This document shows positions 41,401-51,538 of a DNA stretch of 64,000 nt, in pieces. Both the position numbers and the translations under genes were made by a program. This DNA comes from Eutreptiella sp. 'Long Island Sound 2002'. Taxonomy: Eukaryota > Euglenozoa > Euglenophyceae > Eutreptiales > Eutreptiaceae. The notes below the pieces were generated by a model. The model had not been told where the DNA came from. It saw only the letters and a program-made list of their open reading frames with translations, and made no database searches. The stretch is from the NCBI GenBank assembly GCA_964036045.1, contig OZ038392.1, positions 25,610,663-25,674,662 on the forward strand, in the 5' to 3' direction. Position 1 is the first letter of the stretch. Each line of letters begins with the position of its first letter.

Positions 41401-43621
41401 TCACGAAGGCACGAAGCTCAGGATGAGCTGTAAAAAGTACATCCTCCATCATTCTTTGAAAAAATGAAGGGGCATTCTTCAGGCCCATGGGCATGACCGT
41501 CCACTGGACTGGGCCACATGGCGTGCACATACAAGTGAGAGGTCGGCTGTCCTTCCTCAACGGCATTTGGTGAAAGCCGTGACGGAGATCCAGCACAGAA
41601 AACAAACGACCTCTTGCCCTCTTGGCGATTTCCTCCTCAATGAGGGGCAGGGGGTGTGAATCCGCCTTGGTTTCGGCGTTGAGATTGCGAAAATCAACAA
41701 CCATTCGCCAACCATCTATAGTGTTCTGGTCTGCAGGCGGCGGCTTCGGGACTGTGAAGGGTGCACAGCACCATTCGCTGGTCATACAACCCTCAAGCCA
41801 ACCAAATTCCCTGAGACTTCTCTCAATTACTTTTCTGAGGATCTCATGTTTATGTCCATGGTTCCCATAAGGGCGCTGTTTTTTTGCCTTGTACCCTTCA
41901 CGAAGCTCAATGAAGGCTTCACCGAACTGCCCACGGACAGGGGGGTCTTTGATCAACTTTCCCGAAAGAGTTGTGTCCTTCCGTTCCTCAAAAATCTTTT
42001 CTCTTGACTTGGAACACAATTCAGTGTCCACCTGATCGCCAGGAATTACTGTCGAAAAAACCTTGGCGACTTCTTCGGCTTTGGCAGGAAGAATCTTCTT
42101 ACGGATGTCCCTAAACAGGTCCGTATCAACTGCCTCTTGAAGATAGGTGGGTCGTGTGTCGAAATCCCAGAGATTCTCTTCGTGATCCAGCTCCTCGAAA
42201 GGATCCATGAAAGCTTCCACAGGGGGTTTTTCATAAAAAACTCTGAATTTGCGGCGCGATTTGAAAATTTTCTTCGCCCGTGCACTGAAGATTCCTTTCG
42301 ATGTCGATCGTATTGGGGAAGAGGGAGGCGAGGCGGATCCATTTGTCGTTGGATCACCTTGGGTATCTGACGGACAAAAATCAGAAAAAATAGATTCATC
42401 ATCAGTACCACGCTCAACCTCAGATTCAGACCCAACACAAGAATCAGTACCAGAATCAGCAGAATTAGAGTCAGAAAGCTTTCCATCCACCAGGAATGCA
42501 AGCGAACTCCAAGACCGCTGTGGCAGGGGACCTGTGTCGTCCCTGGCATACAGCTTAATCTTCCTGGGAAGTTCGATGTAATCTACACAAATGTCTTGCA
42601 ATTCCTGAAACCAAGGTTTGTCGTCCCACAAGGGCACAACTAAAATCGCCTGGGTTTTATCTTGCTTGATTTTGTGGATGACCTGCTGGATTAAGTGAAA
42701 CGGAGGATTAATCCATAACTTCTTGTCCCATTTATGGGTCCAAGCGTCGCGAAAATGCTTGTCGAAGCGCTTATTCTCGCGGTTAGCAAAGGCATCATAC
42801 TGTGGCCAAAAGGAATGGTGTTCATGAAAATATTCACAAATTGCATCGCGCCATTTGTCGACAACTCTGTAGGATGAAGAGTGCCAGCGCGAAGGGCGTC
42901 GTGGCTGGGAGTCCCTACGAAGACATTCTAACTCTCGGGAGTAATCGGCACTCCCATTCACCTCTGCAATGGTGACATCTTCACCAAATTTTGGTGTAAC
43001 TTTTTGCTTCAAAAATTCTTCTGCACTTTCAAACCCTGCGTGCCAAAAACAAAATTCAGGACGCTCCAAGGGACCTGACTCCAGCAAAAAACAACGACGA
43101 TGACCTACGGGCGCTACCCTGTTCTTGCGAAGCCAAGGATGGCCCAAGTAAAGGTCATACTTTATGTCGGCACGATAGAAGTAGTCATCCTTAAGGACAA
43201 CTTCTTCCACATTTTGCTCTTCCCAAAGGTCTTGAGCGACCAAATGAGTTGATATATAACAACCGCGCTGCCCACCTGCGAGAGAATGTCCAGAAACTCC
43301 CTCGAGGGTAACAGGATAAAGCGAATCCTGTAAGCAGTCGTCGGGTAAGAAAGAGTTGGATTGGAGATTTACCTCTGATCCATTGTCACACAAACAAGTG
43401 GCGAGATGGAAATTTCCCTTGCAATCAGAGACCCACAGCTTTGTGACGAACTGACCGGCCTTGTGCTTGGACTGTACACCAACCTCGTCCACTACAACAG
43501 AAGCATCCGCTGCCGGATCCAGGGGAGAGGAGACAAGCGACCCTACATCAAGTAATGGTCGAGATGGAATCTGGGGATCATGCCCCAAATCGCCTGGGGA
43601 GGGGCGATTTTCGTGGCTCCC
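38438..43621 (-). CDS. Element A pol (right copy), open from UAG to C-terminus
   Basis: About 1,727 codons without a stop; no early ATG is expected because translation should enter from gag through the UAG at 43624. Same domain order as the left copy: protease DNG (43379-43387), methyltransferase-like NPPF (42698-42709), RT YIDD (41384-41395), RNase H Asp 40897, integrase Asp 39781, Asp 39574, Glu 39469 in an ERAGRSI motif, and a chromodomain (about 38714-38884). Beyond the arm a further 90 residues (Pro/Ser/Arg-rich) follow, which are probably the native C-terminus. The product would process gag, copy RNA to DNA and integrate it; the chromodomain would steer integration to modified histones. 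The protease has Asn where Thr or Ser is usual. One cage-region residue differs between copies (WRCF here, WRGF left). Confidence 0.85.
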   Translation of the reverse strand, partial: GSHENRPSPGDLGHDPQIPSRPLLDVGSLVSSPLDPAADASVVVDEVGVQSKHKAGQFVTKLWVSDCKGNFHLATCLCDNGSEVNLQSNSFLPDDCLQDSLYPVTLEGVSGHSLAGGQRGCYISTHLVAQDLWEEQNVEEVVLKDDYFYRADIKYDLYLGHPWLRKNRVAPVGHRRCFLLESGPLERPEFCFWHAGFESAEEFLKQKVTPKFGEDVTIAEVNGSADYSRELECLRRDSQPRRPSRWHSSSYRVVDKWRDAICEYFHEHHSFWPQYDAFANRENKRFDKHFRDAWTHKWDKKLWINPPFHLIQQVIHKIKQDKTQAILVVPLWDDKPWFQELQDICVDYIELPRKIKLYARDDTGPLPQRSWSSLAFLVDGKLSDSNSADSGTDSCVGSESEVERGTDDESIFSDFCPSDTQGDPTTNGSASPPSSPIRSTSKGIFSARAKKIFKSRRKFRVFYEKPPVEAFMDPFEELDHEENLWDFDTRPTYLQEAVDTDLFRDIRKKILPAKAEEVAKVFSTVIPGDQVDTELCSKSREKIFEERKDTTLSGKLIKDPPVRGQFGEAFIELREGYKAKKQRPYGNHGHKHEILRKVIERSLREFGWLEGCMTSEWCCAPFTVPKPPPADQNTIDGWRMVVDFRNLNAETKADSHPLPLIEEEIAKRARGRLFSVLDLRHGFHQMPLRKDSRPLTCMCTPCGPVQWTVMPMGLKNAPSFFQRMMEDVLFTAHPELRAFVSVYIDDIIIATEGEGLPEAEVVALHEKQLNQVLDILEANQLICGPKKGKLFLKSVEFCGSLLENGTRRPSPGKLVAIQKWKRPETITELRGFLGCCNFYHTFVPNYAKFAAPLTELLKVGRDAGKAGSKVRVKWTDECEEAFHHLKAALCEVATLHVPQFDRPFYIRTDASRYAIGAVLEQVDEATGDHYPLAFWSRKLAPGQMQWSPREQETYAIICALKKYQSWVGTNRVEVLTDHRSLEYWATEHIDTVASPAGRRARWHEFLSLFDLHVSYLPGKHNTVADALSRWAYPASEGLQSTNIHGTEQDRHVIIEWDQEEKKLIRRACMQCAVKQHALPCHDITAISDPAHAHEICTKTLKVVEKVTDPSSGSVKRFDYTRRVSRFRLIQGIKRRDPAKTPPLPKDSLIIRDWTSDYLQDPMFKEVFGNLKSKDAHKDGIFPEYSLDGGKLWMEGKLCVPDALAPRVLNWWHKWESPHAHGRRLWSMIKHRLFGSRLYTHCMKVAAGCAQCAVSTLPSAKKHGHLRPHPIPERLFNRVTSDFFYLGELDDEECHWTNRKVNGVLLIQCRHSGYMQVLPCNIESMTGKAAAKWCTQTWMGGWDVPSEVVTDSGKEYTSELWRELCARLGIHHLRCEIHSHRALPGERAGRSIINMLRKELASEKDFHWLEVLFALLRRYHNTPLYHGLSLNEIVFGRKKCWWNMPLNNPRPCKDASLFLDDVQRADKTVSKLIEKHQADWLWVQNQGRKNSHNFEVDDRVWLRKSETTLDGDDKLLPLWEGPFAVTARLGENRWRIRVDVSREIDVSGDRLKREIPSPKDRVKPLFWTAKHLSDRVIEGGKYELKRIVEARRDAKGEWEFLCEWRCFDSSHNNWEPAHSFVHGYTKGFIDFLKKHPEIGVLLTDCLSKPDRQVESDGKRPVVNRDPAFYGPHSSHSRADPSIPPPVVRPAQEPNEDQASSSAADLQRPSRTRARPDRLVVTCIRAWPN

Positions 43622-43624
43622 CTA
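43587..43624 (-). promoter_or_regulatory. Putative UAG readthrough signal with pseudoknot (right copy)
   Basis: TAG at 43624-43622, then the same GGGAG/CTCCC and AAATCGCC/GGCGATTT pairings as in the left copy. Substitutions between copies begin one base beyond the second stem (TTTCAGG against TTTGGGG) and none falls inside the predicted stems. Confidence 0.6.
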
Positions 43625-44284
43625 GGCGTTCTGACCTCCAGTGTTTGCGTTAACGTTGTGCACACACCCTGATTCGTCGACCCACTCCTCTTGGAACTGA
43701 TCATCCGCTGGATTCAAGGCATTTTCAACGTAATCTCGATCCGCATCGGACACCTGATCTGCACCTGAGACCTGATCCACACGATGGTTGCCCTTTCCAC
43801 GTCCACGGCCACGGCCGCCGGATGATGGACCTCCACCGTCGCCACGCCCTCTGCCCTTACCAGATAAAGGGGTCCCAGAAGGATTTCCCTTACCTTTACC
43901 CTGTGATCCTGGAGCATTTCCTTTGTTTGTACCGGATTGAGGGGTTTTGCCTGGATTTCGATTTCCGCCTCCGGCGTTGCCATTGGGGTTTGTCTGACCG
44001 TTCGGCTGCCCACCGGAGCCGGATGGAGTCCGATTTCCTTTGCCTTGGGACCCGCCAGGACCTCCAGTATTTTTGTTTCCACCGGAGGGGGTCGGATTAC
44101 CCTTTCCCCCCTTTCCACCATGCACCTGTCTGTCATTCCTGTCTGAATTCTGAGGATTACTGATATTTTCACCAATCACCTTGTGATCGTAAGGAGACCA
44201 TCGGTGATTACCAGTAGAATGCGTCTTAGCTCGGTTCGTAGAACCTAGAAGAAGGCAGATGCTACAATGATCCTGAACATTCCT
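43622..44284 (-). CDS. Element A nucleocapsid-like segment (right copy)
   Basis: Same C-x2-C-x11-H-x4-H cluster and Gly/Lys/Asn-rich RNA-binding stretch as in the left copy, ending in the TAG that precedes pol. The frame is open upstream to at least 44419, but that part is the wrong frame of gag. As in the left copy it is +1 relative to gag. Confidence 0.65.
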   Translation of the reverse strand, partial: RNVQDHCSICLLLGSTNRAKTHSTGNHRWSPYDHKVIGENISNPQNSDRNDRQVHGGKGGKGNPTPSGGNKNTGGPGGSQGKGNRTPSGSGGQPNGQTNPNGNAGGGNRNPGKTPQSGTNKGNAPGSQGKGKGNPSGTPLSGKGRGRGDGGGPSSGGRGRGRGKGNHRVDQVSGADQVSDADRDYVENALNPADDQFQEEWVDESGCVHNVNANTGGQNA

Positions 44285-46349
44285 TTTGAAGTGCTTCCCT
44301 GACGGTGAACCTGTTGGCCGAGGCATCGAAGCCATCGACCTCCGCCCACCAGGTCTTGACCTTTTCTTCGGACTGTTTATTCCGAAGGGTGGCGGCAGTT
44401 TCTGAGGGGATCTTGTCAAAAATCAGATTTTTCAGCTCGGCACTAGAAAATTTTTCGCCTGAATGTTCAGATTCTTCCACTAGATTCCGGAAGCGCTGTC
44501 TTTTGTCTTGCACTTCGTGCAAGATCAGTCGAGAGAATGAAGGAAAATTCTTCAACATCTGGTGGTAATGGTCCTCTGGCAGCCGGGATCCACGTACCTC
44601 CAACTGTTCCCACACCTCATCAAAGGTAAGAGGGTAACTTGAATCCTCACGATCACTCCAGGTCCTGAGCCAAGTGTTGCCCGGCGCTCCCTCAAGGCAG
44701 TCCAAGAGGGCCATTAGGAACTGATCATCTTGGAGTTTTTGAGTCTTAACCCACAGTTTCAATTCCCGTTGGAACTGAGGCCAACGTCTGGGGTTCCCAT
44801 TATACTTCGGTTGCTTGGCAACCTGACGAAGTCGCAATGAAGTGGGATTAAGGAGCGAATCCAGCCCAACACCGGCTGTAATGGCAGACACCTTGGCGGC
44901 GTCATTCGCCACACCAGCTCCGGCGAGGGTCTGGGCGAGCAACAGCTGGGCTAATGCATTGGAATCAGCAGCAGGAGGGGCAGTACGGGAGGCAGTTCGC
45001 TTGGCATTCTGAGCCTCAGTCCTAGCCTTCTCCGCCCTACTCTGAGATCGAGAGATTGTAACCCTTTCCTTTAGCTTGGTCCTGCTGATCCTTGCATCGG
45101 TGGTCTTGGAGTCCACCGAAGGAGCAATTGAAAAAATTTCTGTCGACTCCTCCGACGGTTCTGTTGCTTGTTCCACCGATGATGCGCCCTCAGATCGCAT
45201 GTGCGTCTTGAAAAGATCTTTAATTCCCAGCGTTTGAATGATGAGTTGCATTTGATCTTTGAGCAATTGAAGCTCAGTATCTCGCTGGGATCTGCAAGAG
45301 CAGTCGGCAGGACAGTACATACCGTGTCCTGAAGGGCCTGAGCAGGCTGTCAGACCACTAATCTCAGTGGTTCGCAGCCAGGAGTCCACTTGGGGAGCTC
45401 CTTCAGCCCTGATTTCCAGACTTGCCTGCCTGGCTGTCTCTAAAATTCCTTCCTCAACCGCGGCGGCTAGATCGTCGCGAATGGAAACAGGGGGATGAGG
45501 GGCGGAGGGCCCGGCAACAGGTGCCTTGGTCTTCTCCTTCGGGAAGGGGCTTGCCTCCCAGATCTGCAAAAAAATGGCAAAAGAGTCATCTTCTTGAGAA
45601 CGCCACCGCATCCTGGTATTAATTTCTTCTTGAAGAAGGAAAAAATATTCGAATAAAAAATCAGAGGCGATTCTTTCTTGTCCGATCAGCTTAGACGTAG
45701 CTAATAGACAAAGGGCCTCAAGGCTCTGAAGGTTACGGGTCACTTCTGAAGACAAATGGTTGTCCAATTGTGCCCAAGAGGCTGGTCGATTGTAGCTAGG
45801 TACCTCACCTGGACCACCCATCTCAATGTCGTCAATGTCGGCTTCGATGGTCTCGAATGTGGGACATTGGTAGGGAATGTGGGTACCTGCCAGCTCCGTA
45901 AGGTCTACCGGAGCGTTGCCATCGTCGTAGGCTGGGAGATTCCAGCTGCTTGATGGCCAATTTCGACTGGGATTGGGATGATTTGGGTCCCCACAGCTGC
46001 TGATTTGTGCCCTTCTTGGGCAGCTTGGGCTAGCGCAAGGCATTCCCTTCAAGGCCTCGTTCGCACAGCACCAGGGCAACGTAATCGTTACTTCTCCAGG
46101 GGCGGCGGAGTCTACGGGGCCGTACTGGGGAGCTAACTGTGGTTGGGACACCAAAGGAACAACATTCAGGTAGCCTCTGCTACCATGAAAGTGCTGCCCT
46201 GGGTCGTTGAGGGTGCCGGAGGGCTCGGGGCCGGCAAGACCAGTGGGGCAGGCACGCGAGGAGTCTCCCTGAACGTTGCTATTGGGGGTAGAACCGGATA
46301 CTCGGACACCAACCGAGGCGAGAGCAGCGACAACAGAAGCAAGGTCCAT
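44262..46349 (-). CDS. Element A gag (right copy), 306-bp internal deletion
   Basis: 695 aa, ATG at 46349. It matches the left copy with about a dozen substitutions (for example CPPDCS to CPADCS, FWNL to FRNL). The last 102 residues of the left gag are missing through a deletion with AAAAG at the junction, so the frame runs straight into the nucleocapsid region and stops after ECSGSL. The capsid-like module is complete. The deletion is a multiple of three and keeps the +1 relation to the next frame. Confidence 0.75.
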   Translation of the reverse strand: MDLASVVAALASVGVRVSGSTPNSNVQGDSSRACPTGLAGPEPSGTLNDPGQHFHGSRGYLNVVPLVSQPQLAPQYGPVDSAAPGEVTITLPWCCANEALKGMPCASPSCPRRAQISSCGDPNHPNPSRNWPSSSWNLPAYDDGNAPVDLTELAGTHIPYQCPTFETIEADIDDIEMGGPGEVPSYNRPASWAQLDNHLSSEVTRNLQSLEALCLLATSKLIGQERIASDFLFEYFFLLQEEINTRMRWRSQEDDSFAIFLQIWEASPFPKEKTKAPVAGPSAPHPPVSIRDDLAAAVEEGILETARQASLEIRAEGAPQVDSWLRTTEISGLTACSGPSGHGMYCPADCSCRSQRDTELQLLKDQMQLIIQTLGIKDLFKTHMRSEGASSVEQATEPSEESTEIFSIAPSVDSKTTDARISRTKLKERVTISRSQSRAEKARTEAQNAKRTASRTAPPAADSNALAQLLLAQTLAGAGVANDAAKVSAITAGVGLDSLLNPTSLRLRQVAKQPKYNGNPRRWPQFQRELKLWVKTQKLQDDQFLMALLDCLEGAPGNTWLRTWSDREDSSYPLTFDEVWEQLEVRGSRLPEDHYHQMLKNFPSFSRLILHEVQDKRQRFRNLVEESEHSGEKFSSAELKNLIFDKIPSETAATLRNKQSEEKVKTWWAEVDGFDASANRFTVREALQKECSGSL

Positions 46350-46725
46350 GCTGATTGTGGTCCGGCAGAAAATCCCAGTCTATGAAGAAAATTGACGCGG
46401 ATTATTCTATGCACATCTGAGTGTCCATATCTGTCTGAAAAGATTTAAATAAATCCGATTATGTAAAAAAGTTTGGCCGCTCTGGCCCGCGAGCGCGCGT
46501 CAGCGGCAAATGGCGATTCCAGCTAAATGATCGGAACGCGGCGGATTTACGGGGAATGGACCGCGGCATCAAATCCGGCATATCAGAAATATATAGGAAA
46601 TATCCTGAGACTGAGCTGCGAGGCGGCGATTCCGCCGAAGCAAAGAAAATGACCAAAATGTAGCCAATCTGGGTTAGATCAGTGAAAATCTGAGCAGATG
46701 GGGGTTAGCCGCACTTACAGGAGGT
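46350..46725. mobile_element. Element A 5' terminal region / leader (right copy)
   Basis: Inverted copy of 29743-30118. The element end TGTAAGTGCGG reads leftwards from 46719, and element B gag ATG follows at 46726 on the plus strand. Confidence 0.6.
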
Positions 46726-47416
46726 ATGAACAAATATGAGTCGAAGAGGATAGGACTAACGCGCTGAAAATGGAAATTCCACCATTCGATGGGCGCAACG
46801 TTGAGAAGTATGCAGAAAAATTTGGAAGATACCTGGTGCTCACTGGCAAGGCCAGAGCCAAAGATCGGGTGAAAGCTAACCTCATCGTTCAGGGCATCAA
46901 GGATCCTGAACTTCAAGAAAGAGTCTCCAAGTTGCTCAAAACGGCCACAACCTTTGAAGACTTTCTGAAAAAACTCCAAGACGTCTATCCTACGCTTGAG
47001 CCAGACCTCTCAATTCTGGGTGAGATTTCGAAGGTGTCCCATTTACCCTACGACCCAAAACCAGAGCAAGTGATCAACTTTTTGGAAACACTGGAAAGGC
47101 TGTTCGATAAGTTGAACCCGGGAGTTATGACGGCGGAGCGCAAGCTTATGGAACTTTCCTCGAAAATAAATGATAAGCTTTTCGTTGAATGGACGAAGGA
47201 CGATAACGTTTTTGCAAGGCTGCACTCTTACGATTCATTGAAGGATCTCATGAAGGAGCGCGCACAACGTTCTGTCGGTTTTAAACATCTTGCCGCTTCT
47301 CGTGGTTCTGCATCCGGGCGCACTGCTTCGAGTCGATACCAGGAAAAGCAGAGAGATAAGGAAAAGGACACTTCTTTCTCTGGAGGACCATCGTCTGGAA
47401 GTTCAGCTCCCAAGGC
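46726..47416 (+). pseudogene. Element B gag fragment (right arm)
   Basis: Copy of the first 230 codons of B gag, broken by a 13-bp deletion after GAGTCG near the start, which throws the first codons out of frame; coherent sequence resumes at EIPPFDGRN (46770). It ends at SGSSAPKA where the palindrome arm stops and unrelated DNA begins. Not functional. Confidence 0.85.
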
Positions 47417-48372
47417 CTGGGTGTCGTCGCCCTGCCGCTCGTTTTCCTGTGTCCTCCTGCTGCTGCCATGTTTTTTCCGTGCCTTTGGCCTTGGCACCTG
47501 TTTTGTTGGGTCTCTTTTTCTGGACAGGTGTATACCCTCGGAAAAGTTCTAGGCCGTTATTTGACGGATTTTGGTGTATCGTCGCTCGTTGATTAGCAAT
47601 CAGGCGCTCATCCTTTGCATCTCTTCTGTTCAGATGTCCCTGAGAGGCGAAGAGAAGTAACCCGCGCTCTGGCCGAACCGCAGCCCCAAGGAAGACTGCC
47701 GAGAATCCCAAGACCCTAATAAGGGGCAATGAATTTTTTTACGCCACCACCTCGCTTTAAGGACAGCTCTGGTGCAGCCTGCAGGTACGAGACCGACCCA
47801 GAGCACGAGCCCTGATTGTATCCTGCGTTGGGTTTTGCGTTTTGCCACTTGCAGGGAGGGATGCAAGAGCGCATGACTTTGCATGCCCATTCTAACCCCC
47901 TAACACCCACAGTCGCCCGAGCCACGCTACTAAGCGTAGTGGGGACTGTAGGAAATTGTTTTGGCAAGGGAATCACTGGCGACTGCCCTGATGCAGCGCC
48001 CATTTTCAGTGTGAGGGAGGTTATAGGTAATTTTAAAAAAGATGCTGAAACCATGGAGAGGCCAAGAAAAATACCCTTTTTCCCTTAAAAAGGGACAGTG
48101 GTGGCCACCACATGGGAAAGGGGGGAGTAAGAAAAATTGTATTTCCATGCCTGCTGTAGTTGTCTTAGAGATGCCTAGTGGCATACTACATTTTAATCTC
48201 AGTATTGGCCTAACCAAAAAGGGGTGCTCAAGCATTTTGACCTATAAAACCAAGCACTAGACTATGGATGTTATGTGGACCCCTGACCCCCCAACTAATT
48301 AGACATGCACTGACTGAGGCGCTGACATTGGTTCAGAGCCTATGCATTTTTCTATATTTTCTCATGAATGCT

Positions 48373-48442
48373 TAGCTATCCTAGTGGTCTGCACCCTAGG
48401 GGGCTAGGGCACCTCTTTTTGACAGGTCCTGGGTTCAATACC
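48373..48442 (+). ncRNA. tRNA-like head of a SINE (left arm)
   Basis: A-box-like TAGCTATCCTAGTGG (48373-48387) and an exact B box GGTTCAATACC (48432-48442), about 60 bp apart as in a tRNA gene. The T-arm can pair at four of five positions. The body continues to about 48650 with no reading frame, which is typical of a tRNA-derived SINE transcribed by RNA polymerase III. Confidence 0.5.
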
Positions 48443-49009
48443 CCGTCAGCCTTGCTAAGTAGGAAGTTCCCATGCGACATGGTAGTGACCTCAGCGCCAC
48501 AAGCCATGCCACCTCAGCACCTATGGGACCAAAAACAAAGAGTGCACATCACAAGATGGCACTATAGAGGAGAGAGTGCCCATGCGGGCAGTTGTCCCAT
48601 GATTGTAGGATATTTTCTAACTATCTTTTCTAAATCTGTAGTTATTGTGAGTTCCTTTGTGTAGATACATTGTCTATCTTGACTCCATTCACTGCAGCCC
48701 TTCATGTTACGGATTGGATCCTGAATTTCCTCTTATTTCACTGTGGGTACTTGGGAGCTTTGGTCTATTATTTCATTCTACCAAAATATTGACATTTGGA
48801 AAACCTGAGCTACATCAAGAAGCAGCAGGAGCAAGCAGGAGCACAAAACAAAACAATATCATCAAGAGCATCAACAGTGAAAGCCTGTTCAAACTTTCTC
48901 CACACGCATCAATCCGACCAACCAGTTTGGCTAAACCATGTTTCGTAATTCGCGTTCGCGCCTTCAGCAATAGGAGCGAACAGGAGTGGGTGTGAGGCCT
49001 ACATCCGTG

Positions 49010-49919
49010 TGTTAAAAGACCATGAATGAGCAACAATTTCTCAAAATATTGGTTTTATATGGAGCAATGGTATTCTTCTTTATTGGAGATTGGTTGGGAC
49101 ATTGGGGGAAGTTTTATCCATGGAGCTTGATCATTTCCAATATGGGTGAAAGACACTTAATGGCTTAACTTTAATTCAAAAGAGGGTGTATCTATTGTAT
49201 TATATACCATCAGGTATTGTTTGCAATTCGATTGTTCCTTCCTTGAACACTATTTCTAATATAGCACAACGTGGTTGTTGGGCTTTGCTTTATGAATTTT
49301 TTTTGGCTAGTCTCATTGAGATTGAGCTGTTCAGTAATCTGCAATTTTCTCCGACATATGGTTGTCTCACAGAAAACGAATATGATTTTCAGACCCAGCG
49401 CGAAATTCTGCATCTCTATAGTGGTCATAAGACTATTTCATTTTTTTGACCATTTTTGCCCCGTGAGCGCGCCGCTTCCACTATGGGCGATACTTACTGA
49501 GTTCTGAGGTCATGAGGGAAGTTCCTACTGAGTTCTGCAGACATGAATCAATTATTTCCTGAGCTACAGAAAATTCCTGGATGACATTCAAAGTGATTTT
49601 CTATCATTTTTTATCATTGGGAAACCATTTTTCTTTCGTCTGTTTGACTATCTTTGCAGGAAGCCTGATTTCTGAGATATACCCTTTTTGCCCTGATCTG
49701 AATTCACTGTTCACTGTTGCAGAGTGCAGACTGAAGTCCTGAGTAGTCCTGATGCATACATGCATGCATACGAGCAAACACAAGGCCCAACATCACCCAT
49801 TGCTTGTCTGTTCATTGTACAGCCCCATCAAGTTCTTTATTATTTTACCGATCCCAGTTCTGCTCGTCTTGGAGTCTTGGTCTTGTTTTATTTTCCACTG
49901 AAATCTTTGAGTACCTGAA
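49010..49919 (+). mobile_element. Element E 5' terminal region / leader (left arm)
   Basis: Starts at TGTTAAAAG, the same terminus as at 17722, where the neighbouring DNA differs. 910 bp of AT-rich, non-coding DNA precede the gag-like ATG. It contains ATGCATACATGCATGCATACG near 49751. It probably holds an LTR and leader, but the boundary between them cannot be set from this window. Confidence 0.55.
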
Positions 49920-50969
49920 ATGGAGCAGGAGCAAACACCAAAGCAAGTGCAACCAGAGGATACTGAGACTATTCAAATAGTGGAACAAGATGCAAAGCGG
50001 GAATTTCACAGTGGTAGCAGAGGTATGGATGCTACGTTGCACGATATCGATTCCACACGTCGAAGCGTCGATCTCGCGAGTTCTAGCAACGTCGACGATC
50101 AGCAAGCGTCACTGGGGTCTTTCGTTCACGGAGCACAAGAAGATGATGGGGCGAATCAAGAAAGGCAACCTTTATCTCAATCATATGAAAGTTATCAACC
50201 CATGGGAAAAAAAGAATTGGACTCTATTCTTGATCCTTATGCTTTATTATTGGCTGGCTTGGTTGAACGGGAGCGTGTTTTACGCGTCGAAGAAGAGAAC
50301 ATGCAGAATTTCTTTTATTTACAAGAGACGCTGGTTTTCAACAAGACTGCAGATTCCATTCGAGAGAGCGACGCGCGCAGATGCTTGACCAGTTCGATTC
50401 CACGTATGAGTTCACCGAGTTTCCCGTCAGGATCTACTACGACACCTGTTCCTTTCAGTCCGCCGACCATTTTTCTTGAACCTACGTCGACGCGGAAGGA
50501 TCACTTTTCAGGAGGCGATCACAGAGTACCTGTTTGGACGTCGAGTTCCGAAGTTGGGCATGATGTCTCCGAAGGCTCTTACGAATTACCTGAGACGAAA
50601 TTTGCAAAGGAGCTGAAAGATGAAATTGGCGAGCTGACGGAGTAGAAGCACGAAAAAATGAGCGGCTGGTTGGAAGACTATTTATTGACGGATCTCAAGG
50701 AGAAAATGAAGCACAAAGCTACCGAAGTACGAGAGAAGCGTACGCGTAAGACACTTAAGGGAAAATCCAAAGCTAAGTTTCACAAGAGTCTCTCCGACGA
50801 TTCTGAGGAAGAAATCCTGGAGACGGATGACCCACTTCTTTGGAAGGTGCTCCAGCGCATTGATCGGATGAACGAGAAGATCTACAAGACGTCCGAAGAC
50901 GTTCGGCGCATGTCTACCTCCAGTCGTTCACCACCTACTAAGAAAAGTCCTTTTGTTACGAGAGAATAA
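49920..50969 (+). pseudogene. Element E gag-like protein (left arm), one nonsense codon
   Basis: ATG at 49920. 241 codons, then TAG (50643-50645) where the right arm has GAG, then 107 more codons in the same frame to 50969. The N-terminus is acidic and Gln-rich. The middle has a helix ERERVLRVEEENMQNFFYLQE. The C-terminal part is a charged helix (KMSGWLEDYLLTDLKEKMKHK) and a Lys/Arg tail. No zinc knuckle and no pol follow; the sequence meets a fragment of element A at about 51004. Particle protein of an unidentified retroelement is the best guess. Confidence 0.5.
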
Positions 50970-51005
50970 TCTGCTTTTGCCACGCTCACAGAAGTATGTG
51001 GAGGT

Positions 51006-51538
51006 GAAAGTGCTGCCCTGGGTCGTTGAGGGTGCCGGAGGGCTCGGGGCCGGCAAGACCAGTGGGGCAGGCACGCGAGGAGTCTCCCTGAACGTTGCTA
51101 TTGGGGGTAGAACCGGATACTCGGACACCAACGGAGGCGAGAGCAGCGACAACAGAAGCAAGGTCCATGCTGATTGTGGTCCGGCAGAAAATCCCAGTCT
51201 ATGAAGAAAATTGACGCGCATTTTTCTATGCACATCTGAGTGTCCATATCTGTCTGAAAAGATTTAAATAAATCCGATTATGTAAAAAAGTTTGGCCGAT
51301 CTGGCCCGCGAGCGCGCGTCAGCGGCAAATGGCGATTCCAGCTAAATGATCGGAACGCGGCGGATTTACGGAGAATGGACCGCGGAATCAAATCCGGCAT
51401 ATCAGAAATATATAGGAAATATCCTGAGACTGAGCTGCGAGGCGGCGATTCCGCCGAAGCAAAGAAAATGACCAAAATGTAGCCAATCTGGGTTAGATCA
51501 GTGAAAATCTGAGCAGATGGGGGTTAGCCGCACTTACA
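51006..51538 (-). mobile_element. Third 5' fragment of element A
   Basis: Minus-strand copy of the element A terminus, leader and first 55 codons of gag. It starts at TGTAAGTGCGG (51538) and breaks at GQHF (about 51006). The sequence outside the terminus (AGGGGGAG) differs from that at the other copies, which fixes the end of A. It lies in the spacer of palindrome 2. Confidence 0.85.

Larger units (their letters stand above)
38709..47416 (-). repeat. Palindrome 1, right arm
   Basis: Inverted copy of 29041-38065. Differences: a 306-bp in-frame deletion in gag at about 44282, a 13-bp deletion after the element B start codon, and scattered substitutions. The outer end at AAGGC (47416) meets the second palindrome within 3 bp. 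Confidence 0.95.
47419..50748 (+). repeat. Palindrome 2, left arm
   Basis: Pairs inverted with 52806-56143; coordinates add to 103554 (inner) or 103562 (outer, beyond an 8-bp insertion ACCCCTAG in the right arm near 55404). It contains a 136-bp piece also found at 63247-63382, a tRNA-derived SINE and element E with its leader and gag-like gene. Confidence 0.95.
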
